This document shows, piece by piece, positions 5,638-9,862 of a DNA stretch of 9,862 nucleotides. The DNA lies in assembly GCA_020846955.1 (NCBI GenBank), contig JADLCZ010000082.1, forward strand, positions 1 through 9,862. The letters are read 5' to 3'. Made by a program: the position numbers and the translations under genes. The stretch comes from Candidatus Nomurabacteria bacterium. GTDB lineage: Bacteria > Patescibacteriota > Minisyncoccia > Phycocordibacterales > UBA9973. The notes below the pieces were generated by a model, which was not told the DNA's origin, searched no databases, and saw only the letters and a list, made by a program, of their open reading frames with translations. Each line of letters starts with the position of its first letter. Position 1 is the stretch's first letter.

Positions 5638-6786
5638 TTATTTTTTAGTAAAATATTCAATCATATTATCCTTATTTATTGATTCAAATTTTGCATCTGG
5701 ATAAATATTTCTAAATGCAAGGGGTGCTTTTGTGGGGGATTTTGTTTTAGAAATCTTTATTTCTAATGCATAAATCTGGGTTGTATCTGCATTCGCTTTT
5801 ATATAATCAACCTCAGACTTATCTGTTGTTCTCCAAAATTGCGGATTATTTAAAAAACTCGGATGTTCTAATTTTGCAAATTCTGCGAAAACAAAATTCT
5901 CGAATATGGCACCGGAATCTGTTCTGAGTTCTAGAGGGTCAAAATTATTTAAAAGGGCATTGCGGATGCCTGTGTCATAAAAATATATTTTAGATTGCTT
6001 TGTTATTTCTTTAGCTTTATTTGTATAAAATGGTGTTGCTTTAAAAATAACAAAAGCTTTTTCTAGAAGATCAATATATTTTATAATTGTTGCTCGAGAT
6101 GAGTCTAATTTTTTTGCAAGATAATCATATGAAATTGTATTACCAACATTGAGTGCAAGCATACGGGTCAAATCTTGAAGTAATTTTGTGTTATGTATGC
6201 CATCATAAACAAAAAGATCTTTAAAAAGATAATCATTTACAATTCTTTTTAAAATTATTCCTTTTTCTTTACTATCATTACAAGTTACTATTTCAGGGTA
6301 CATTCCATAAATAATAAAGGATTCTGATAATCTTCTAAGCTCAATATTGTCATATATAAAAGAAGCCTCGTTTAAACTTATCGGACCCATAAAAAAATCT
6401 ACATGTCTACCCGTTAATGGTTCTATGATTTTGTTTGCTAATTCAAAAGAACTTGATCCAGTTGCTATAATTTGTATTTCTGGATAATTATCTACGACTA
6501 ATTTTAGGGTGATGCCTATATTTTCTACACGCTGGGCTTCATCTATTACTACAAGCTTATTATCCCCTAAATAATTTCTGAGCTCCGTAGATGTTTTATT
6601 TGATAGATTATGTACAACATCTGGCTCATCACAAGATAGATATTTAGATTTAATATCAGGATAATTTTTCAAAATTTCTTTTGAAAGTGTTGTTTTTCCA
6701 GTTCTTCGAGCGCCAAAAATTATAACTAAGCGACCTTTAAAAAGTTCATCTTGTATTAATTTTTTATTTGTTCTTGGTATATTCAT
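5638..6786 (-). CDS. AAA_14 / DUF4143 ATPase, paralogue 1
   Basis: This 382-residue protein has the AAA_14 + DUF4143 layout. Walker A is GARRTGKTT (residues 25-33), Walker B is VVIDEAQ (79-85), and the family-typical sensor segment GSSSFELANK is at about 110-119. A middle winged-helix region follows (about 215-245, ISYDYLAKKLDSSRATIIKYIDLL). The C terminus has a PD-(D/E)XK-like core: SEVDYI (E325, D327), then LEIK (E342, K344). Such proteins bind and hydrolyse ATP; they are widespread and poorly characterised, and the nuclease-like fold does not prove cutting. Start ATG 6786 aligns with the start of paralogue 2 (MN..RT); a TTG at 6801 is rejected. TATTAT at 6799-6794 would place transcription start near the ATG, so leaderless expression is possible. 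It lies downstream of paralogue 2 on the same strand, with palindromic element B between them. Confidence 0.92.
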   Translation of the reverse strand: MNIPRTNKKLIQDELFKGRLVIIFGARRTGKTTLSKEILKNYPDIKSKYLSCDEPDVVHNLSNKTSTELRNYLGDNKLVVIDEAQRVENIGITLKLVVDNYPEIQIIATGSSSFELANKIIEPLTGRHVDFFMGPISLNEASFIYDNIELRRLSESFIIYGMYPEIVTCNDSKEKGIILKRIVNDYLFKDLFVYDGIHNTKLLQDLTRMLALNVGNTISYDYLAKKLDSSRATIIKYIDLLEKAFVIFKATPFYTNKAKEITKQSKIYFYDTGIRNALLNNFDPLELRTDSGAIFENFVFAEFAKLEHPSFLNNPQFWRTTDKSEVDYIKANADTTQIYALEIKISKTKSPTKAPLAFRNIYPDAKFESINKDNMIEYFTKK

Positions 6787-6798
6787 AATTATATAATA

Positions 6799-6818
6799 CA
6801 AAAAAACTGGTTTTTTTG
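6799..6818. terminator. perfect A-tract/T-tract hairpin upstream of ATPase 1
   Basis: CAAAAAAAC (6799-6807) pairs with GTTTTTTTG (6810-6818) around two bases. On the minus strand it lies between element B and the ATG of ATPase 1. It could act as a weak terminator for transcripts from ATPase 2, or as an A/T-tract activating element next to the ATPase 1 promoter. The stem has only two G-C pairs at each end. Confidence 0.3.
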
Positions 6819-6838
6819 CAACTATATGTATGTATAAC

Positions 6839-6980
6839 TCTTCACACTTGCATCAAAGTAAAATGAGCGATAAAGGTCTGGTGATACTTGTATCTCCGAT
6901 ACGCTGTATTGGGAATACAAATCTCTCTCTCTTGGGTATCACTATCCCTTTATTGTGTTACTTTGATGCAAATGTGAGGA
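6839..6980. repeat. palindromic element, copy B
   Basis: This copy has the longest outer stem: 6839-6860 pairs with 6959-6980, with the same C-A mismatch and G-U as copy A. The inner stem GTGATAC (6881-6887) pairs with GTATCAC (6936-6942), completely different in sequence from A and C but still paired. The third stem TTGTAT (6888-6893) pairs with ATACAA (6915-6920). The bulge reads TCTCTCTCTCTTG. It lies between ATPase 2 (ends at 7034) and ATPase 1 (starts at 6786), both on the minus strand. It has no terminator hairpin beside it and lacks the competing CATCAA/TTGATG hairpin. Confidence 0.85.
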
Positions 6981-7033
6981 AAATCATAATATTTATAATT
7001 CAAAAGTTTTTGTGGGATTGAAAATAGAAAAAA

Positions 7034-8161
7034 TTAAAGTAGATAGTCTAAAAAGTTGTCTTTATGAATTAAGGTAACTGGAATATTTGGGTAATTATTT
7101 TTCCATTTGGGTGGAGTTTTGTAATTTGTTGGCTTTTGCCACTTAATTTCAAAAGCGCGTTTTTGATTTTGCTCGATTTCGATAAGATCGATCTCTTGGC
7201 CATCGTGAGTGCGCCAAAAATAAAATTTAACATTTCTTGCTTGATTGGATAAATATTTTACTCTTTCGGAAATAATCATATTTTCGAAAAGAAAACCCGT
7301 GTCAATACGCCTGTCGAGCATCGTGGTATTTTCCAAGAGCGCACTACGCACACCTGTGTCATAAAAATATATTTTCCTTTTTTTGGTTAATTCACTACGG
7401 ACATTTTCACTATATGGTAATATGGAAAATATAATGAAGGCTTGCTCCAGAATCTTTATGTAGTTTTCTACGGTTTGTTTAGAAACATCGAGCGTATTTG
7501 CAAGCTCAGAAAAAGAAATCAATGATCCAGTCTGTGTGGCCAAAAGCCGTGCCAATTTTTCTAGAAGCATTGGTTTTCGAATACCTTCATATGACAATAA
7601 ATCTTTATACAAATATTCATTTGAAATAAGCGAAAGCATTTTTTCTTTTGGTATGGTTTTTTCTAGAACTACATCAGGATACATTCCGAAAATCATTCTT
7701 TCTTCCTTTTGGCGATATAGGTCAAGTGTTTGATATAATTGACTAAGTTCTAAAAAAGTAAATGGATGCAAATGAAAGGCTACCTCACGCCCAGTAAGCG
7801 CCTCCTTGATTTTATTTGCAAGTTCAAACGAAGATGAACCAGTAGCTATGATTTGAGTTTCGGGATAGTTGTCTATAAGCAATTTCAAAGTAATACCGAT
7901 ATTTTCGACTCTTTGGGCTTCATCAATTATGACTAGCTTATTATGACCAAGGAATTGCTTTAATTCAAATGATGTTTTGTTTGTGAGCTTGTCACGCACA
8001 TCCGGCTCATCGCACGAAAAGTAACCGTATTCTCCGTATGCTTTGGCAATTTCATTAACTAAAGTGGTTTTGCCAACTTGTCGTGGACCATAGATAGTTA
8101 TGATTTTACCTTTAAAAATATAATTTTTAATATGATCTTTTATTGTGCGTTTTAAGTTCAT
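7034..8161 (-). CDS. AAA_14 / DUF4143 ATPase, paralogue 2
   Basis: This 375-residue paralogue of the gene at 5638 has the same order of parts. Walker A is GPRQVGKTT (25-33) and Walker B is VIIDEAQ (77-83). The stretch EAQRVENIGITLKL is shared word for word with paralogue 1. The sensor GSSSFELANK is at about 108-117, the winged helix (SFSELANTLDVSKQTVENYIKIL) at about 216-238, and the C-terminal PD-(D/E)XK-like core has EIDLIE (E323, D325) and FEIKW (E338, K340). The two proteins differ most in the region after the ATPase core (LHPFTFLELSQLYQ versus MGPISLNEASFIYD) and at the C terminus. That suggests a shared ATPase engine with different partners, so an old duplication or two independent acquisitions is likely. 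No Shine-Dalgarno sequence precedes ATG 8161, but a TATAAT box does. Confidence 0.93.
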   Translation of the reverse strand: MNLKRTIKDHIKNYIFKGKIITIYGPRQVGKTTLVNEIAKAYGEYGYFSCDEPDVRDKLTNKTSFELKQFLGHNKLVIIDEAQRVENIGITLKLLIDNYPETQIIATGSSSFELANKIKEALTGREVAFHLHPFTFLELSQLYQTLDLYRQKEERMIFGMYPDVVLEKTIPKEKMLSLISNEYLYKDLLSYEGIRKPMLLEKLARLLATQTGSLISFSELANTLDVSKQTVENYIKILEQAFIIFSILPYSENVRSELTKKRKIYFYDTGVRSALLENTTMLDRRIDTGFLFENMIISERVKYLSNQARNVKFYFWRTHDGQEIDLIEIEQNQKRAFEIKWQKPTNYKTPPKWKNNYPNIPVTLIHKDNFLDYLL

Positions 8162-8177
8162 AATATAAATATATCAA

Positions 8178-8206
8178 ATTATATAATTTAGGCAAGTATA
8201 CTTACC
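8178..8206 (-). promoter_or_regulatory. predicted promoter of ATPase 2 with overlapping palindrome
   Basis: TATAAT on the minus strand (8183-8178) would start transcription about 10 bases before the ATG at 8161. A TTGGTA at 8208-8203 is a possible -35, but its 19-base spacing is poor. The near-perfect palindrome GGCAAGTATACTTACC (8191-8206, one mismatched pair) covers the spacer and is a likely operator site. Confidence 0.4.
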
Positions 8207-8261
8207 AATATAACATAATTTAAGTTATTTATCAAGTTACATTCAAAATTAGTATAAAATT

Positions 8262-8301
8262 TTTCTTATTCAGCTTTTCATTTTACAAATGGAAGGTTGA
8301 T
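8262..8301 (+). repeat. leader/start repeat, shortened copy
   Basis: This repeats 4012-4035 (24 bases identical) and 4062-4075 (14 bases identical), with only two bases between the blocks. Translation from its ATG (8289-8291) would end after three codons, so it is not a working gene start. TATAAA at 8253-8258 precedes it. The copy may be a remnant of a second leader, or a leader whose start was removed, and it directly precedes the 36-bp palindrome. Confidence 0.65.
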
Positions 8302-8306
8302 AGGAC

Positions 8307-8342
8307 CCAGCACTAAAATTTCTGCAGAAATTTTAGTGCTGG
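8307..8342. promoter_or_regulatory. perfect 36-bp palindrome
   Basis: CCAGCACTAAAATTTCTG (8307-8324) is followed by its exact reverse complement (8325-8342). In single strands it would form a 16-bp stem with a TGCA loop. It lies in the divergent gap between ATPase 2 and the small gene at 8422, with no gene ending near it. A run of T (8359-8366) follows after a gap of 16 bases, too far for a standard terminator on the plus strand. It may be an attenuator, an operator or a mobile-element end. Confidence 0.6.
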
Positions 8343-8421
8343 TTATAGTTCTTTAAATTTTTTTTTGATATTTTATTTATCTTTGGCTTGTGAGAGAGGA
8401 GGCTTTGGGTAAATAAAATAT

Positions 8422-8691
8422 ATGAAAAAACAAATAGTTGATTTAGACAAAATTGCATTATCACTGCCAGTGTACACGCAATACAAGTATCATTTTGTTC
8501 AAAAAATTGGAGAATGGTATACAAAGTCCGGCCGGATAAAAAATATCAAAATTTCTGATATTCCAGATGAACAATTTAGAATTCTGGAAAATGGCGATGG
8601 AGAAATTTTTGTCCAAATGCCGGATGGAATCGAGATTGTTTTTCCAGTACCCAAAGGTCATTGGTTCTGGCATCAAATTCTCGATAACTAA
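8422..8691 (+). CDS. hypothetical small protein (89 aa)
   Basis: This small acidic-to-neutral protein is not recognised. It has an N-terminal helix (VDLDKIALSLPVYTQYKYHFVQKIGEWY), a central strand region, and a C-terminal block with regular beta strands (GEIFVQMPDGIEIVFPVPKGHWFWHQIL). No signal peptide or membrane segment is visible. The strong Shine-Dalgarno-like AGGAGG (8397-8402, inside GAGAGAGGAGG) lies 19 bases from the ATG, unusually far, and no start codon closer to it gives an open frame. The gene ends 6 bases before a perfect 9-bp terminator hairpin that runs into palindromic element C. It thus repeats the arrangement of the orphan gene at 5093 with copy A, and it is convergent with the AbiEii-type gene. 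Its role, if linked to the toxin-antitoxin pair or the ATPases, is unknown. Confidence 0.7.
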   Translation: MKKQIVDLDKIALSLPVYTQYKYHFVQKIGEWYTKSGRIKNIKISDIPDEQFRILENGDGEIFVQMPDGIEIVFPVPKGHWFWHQILDN

Positions 8692-8697
8692 ATTTGT

Positions 8698-8721
8698 GAG
8701 AGGTTGCGACAACAACCTCTC
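8698..8721 (+). terminator. terminator-like hairpin abutting repeat copy C
   Basis: GAGAGGTTG (8698-8706) pairs perfectly with CAACCTCTC (8713-8721) around CGACAA. The upper stem differs from the one before copy A (TTG/CAA here, TTCG/CGGA there) yet both pair, and the lower part AGAGGT/ACCTCT is shared. It overlaps the outer stem of copy C by two bases. Confidence 0.55.
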
Positions 8722-8856
8722 TTCACACTTGCATCAAAGTTGATGTGCTAGATAGGATTGGGAGCGCTTGTATTTGAATAATCTATATTTTGAATACAAA
8801 TCTCTCTCCTTGGCGCTTTCATTTTTTATTGCATATCTTTGATGCAAATGTGAAGA
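8720..8856. repeat. palindromic element, copy C
   Basis: The outer stem 8720-8739 pairs with 8837-8856, with only the shared C-A mismatch; the G-U of copies A and B is A-U here. The inner stem AGCGC (8763-8767) pairs with GCGCT (8813-8817), and the third stem TTGTATT (8768-8774) pairs with AATACAA (8793-8799). The bulge TCTCTCTCCTTG is identical to copy A. It ends one base before the stop codon of the AbiEii-type gene, on the 3' side of that gene. The competing hairpin CATCAA-AG-TTGATG is at 8732-8745. Confidence 0.85.
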
Positions 8857-8857
8857 A

Positions 8858-9481
8858 TTAGCTAAATTTTGATATTTCTTTTGTAACTTTTTCTAAGATA
8901 GCTACCGTGTCGATACTTTTAAAATTATCTTTTATATCAAGTGGAATTTTTGGGATATCTTTCACTGCTCCAAGCGCAATCATGTAGCTGATTGGGTCGG
9001 CATTGGGATATACTTCTTGCCACCACATACTCCACGAACGAGGATCGGTATTTATAGAAATACAGGCTAGGTCAAAATAATCCTTGTACTCTTCTCTTGA
9101 GCAAATTGCCGAGAGTTTCATCACAGTCAAATCTTTTATTTGTGCTAAATTAAAATCATTTATTGACAAAACTTTTTCTAATAAGATATCTAAGCGAGAA
9201 ATAAATGAAACTTTTACTCCATCAATACTACACCACAAGGTATCTTTGTCTTCAAAAATAAATTGAATATTTGAATCTGGAAATAATTCTGTAATCTGAG
9301 ATTTTAATTTTAGTGTATCAATATGTCCATTTATAAAATAATCTAAATCAATACTTGCTCTGTGGCCTATCAAAAGGGCTAGAGCTGTACCACCAGCCAA
9401 ATAAAAATTACTATCAAGATTGCTATGAATTATACTAGTAATCTTTTGCATTTTGTTTGTAATTGTTTCTTTGTGTATCAT
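8858..9481 (-). CDS. AbiEii/AbiGii-type nucleotidyltransferase, putative toxin
   Basis: This 207-residue protein carries the nucleotidyltransferase signature YLAGGTALALLIGHRASIDLDYF (starting at residue 27), giving GG at 30-31, R41, and the metal-binding pair D45/D47. Further conserved family positions are K122 in LTVMKL and the acidic pair D134/D137 in YKDYFDL. The third acidic position near IDGVKVSFI (D87) is less clear. AbiEii-type toxins transfer nucleotides, and some modify tRNA; here the substrate is unknown. Its ATG overlaps the TGA of the upstream antitoxin-like gene by four bases (ATGA), so the two are translationally coupled, as expected for a type IV-like AbiE pair. It is shorter than many AbiEii proteins (often near 280 residues), but it looks complete and has a natural stop. 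The stop codon is one base from palindromic element C. Confidence 0.88.
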   Translation of the reverse strand: MIHKETITNKMQKITSIIHSNLDSNFYLAGGTALALLIGHRASIDLDYFINGHIDTLKLKSQITELFPDSNIQFIFEDKDTLWCSIDGVKVSFISRLDILLEKVLSINDFNLAQIKDLTVMKLSAICSREEYKDYFDLACISINTDPRSWSMWWQEVYPNADPISYMIALGAVKDIPKIPLDIKDNFKSIDTVAILEKVTKEISKFS

Positions 9482-9708
9482 GAAAAAAGATATTCTTTTA
9501 GAAAGTATGCACGCTTTTTGCCAAGCTCCGATTCTTTTATGGAACCAAGGACTGACTTTGTTTTCTTAATCCCGTATTCTTTTGCAACATTTTGAATCAA
9601 AGAAAAACCTCCATATACCAATGTGCGTTTTATAATAAACTCTTGGGGCAAATATACTCTGTCTTCCTCTTTTATGTCCCAAAGAACATTGATTTTGTTG
9701 CTTTCCAT
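9478..9708 (-). CDS. DUF6922-like protein, putative antitoxin of the AbiE-type pair
   Basis: This is a 76-residue protein. After LWDI it has LPQEFIIKRTLVYGGFSLIQNVAKEYGIKKTKSVL, which matches the pattern of DUF6922-like proteins (a phenylalanine-bearing helix, then ERVLEYG-type residues and a Tyr-Gly turn), and ends KKRAYFLKEYLFS. Proteins like this usually precede AbiEii nucleotidyltransferases and are taken to be the antitoxin. The start was chosen at ATG 9708 because an extended -10 box sits at 9723-9715, placing transcription start near 9708, so the mRNA would be leaderless. ATG 9714 would add two residues but starts inside or upstream of the transcript. Longer upstream extensions run into the promoter and encode membrane-like nonsense. 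Its TGA overlaps the toxin start, which also shows that TGA is a stop codon in this genome. Confidence 0.78.
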   Translation of the reverse strand: MESNKINVLWDIKEEDRVYLPQEFIIKRTLVYGGFSLIQNVAKEYGIKKTKSVLGSIKESELGKKRAYFLKEYLFS

Positions 9709-9714
9709 AGTCAT

Positions 9715-9723
9715 ATTATACCA
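9715..9723 (-). promoter_or_regulatory. extended -10 promoter of the AbiE-type pair
   Basis: The minus strand reads TGG-TATAAT, a complete TGn extended -10 element, with no good -35. It sits directly against the first candidate ATG (9714). The expected start of transcription, about seven bases downstream, falls on the second ATG (9708), pointing to a leaderless mRNA. Confidence 0.55.
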
Positions 9724-9737
9724 TAAAATTAGATTTG

Positions 9738-9746
9738 TGATATAAT
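9738..9746 (+). promoter_or_regulatory. extended -10 promoter of the gene at 9788
   Basis: The plus strand reads TGA-TATAAT, again a complete TGn extended -10 element. The transcript would start near 9753, about 35 bases before ATG 9788. It is back to back with the AbiE promoter, the two boxes being only 14 bases apart, so the two polymerases would compete. Confidence 0.5.
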
Positions 9747-9787
9747 CAAAATGGTCAGATTTATTAAGAATTAAGTAGATAAAATAT

Positions 9788-9862
9788 ATGGGATTTGAAC
9801 AAAGTAATATGGATATGCACGGCAATCCAAAAATACCCGAAGGTGTTTATTCGACTAATGAA
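9788..9862 (+). CDS. start of an unknown gene, cut by the window edge
   Basis: ATG 9788 opens a frame that stays open for all 25 codons to the right edge (starting MGFEQSNMDMHGNPKIPEG). It follows a well-placed extended -10 promoter, which supports a real gene start. No Shine-Dalgarno sequence is clear. The visible part is too short to assign a family; it shows no signal peptide. Confidence 0.5.
   Translation, partial: MGFEQSNMDMHGNPKIPEGVYSTNE

Noticed and set aside
5480..8856. Integron attC sites or a CRISPR array
   Set aside because: No GTTRRRY/RYYYAAC core sites at the element ends and no integrase; only three copies with gene-sized spacing, so not CRISPR.

Overview
The window looks like an AT-rich bacterial chromosome segment carrying an accessory island. 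The general style suggests a Candidate Phyla Radiation (Patescibacteria, Parcubacteria-like) genome: AT-rich intergenic DNA, TAA-dominated stops, starts mostly without a clear Shine-Dalgarno sequence, a TrmB-type regulator, paralogous DUF4143 ATPases and many orphan proteins. This is an inference, since no rRNA or marker gene is present. The standard genetic code fits. TGA ends the small AbiE-side antitoxin in a clean ATGA overlap, and the long genes need no TGA sense codons.

Left part (1-2255): the end of a GNAT acetyltransferase (+) meets, tail to tail, a TrmB-family regulator (-). Upstream of the regulator lies a Fic protein (-) with an intact HPFxDGNGRxxR motif and an N-terminal inhibitory motif. 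Its promoter region contains a 10-bp-period repeat holding overlapping -10 boxes.

Middle part (2256-5092): a strong sigma70-type promoter (TTGACA-17-TATACT, 2529-2557) faces about 700 nt of hairpin-rich DNA with no convincing gene. This is a candidate structured ncRNA or long leader. It leads into an orphan gene (3271-3987) split by an in-frame TGA, followed by a good terminator. Next come a tryptophan-rich orphan protein (4040-4849) and a palindrome-bearing gap.

Right part (5093-9862): orphan and defence-like genes alternate with three copies of a 137-142 bp palindromic element (5480-5620, 6839-6980, 8720-8856). Each copy lies just 3' of a minus-strand gene: AAA_14/DUF4143 ATPase 1, ATPase 2, and the AbiEii-type nucleotidyltransferase. 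The element has a nearly invariant outer stem of about 20 bp, an inner stem that covaries among the copies, and a conserved TCTCTCTC-rich internal bulge. Two copies directly abut the terminator hairpin of a small plus-strand orphan gene. The arrangement resembles a cassette array with a palindromic 3' element, and it is the most interesting signal here. An AbiE-type toxin-antitoxin pair (antitoxin 9478-9708, toxin 8858-9481) ends the island. It is divergent from the start of another gene at 9788, and the two back-to-back promoters are of the extended -10 type.

A second repeat joins the two halves. The leader and start region of the 4040 gene (4012-4075) recurs, shortened, at 8262-8301, directly before a perfect 36-bp palindrome.
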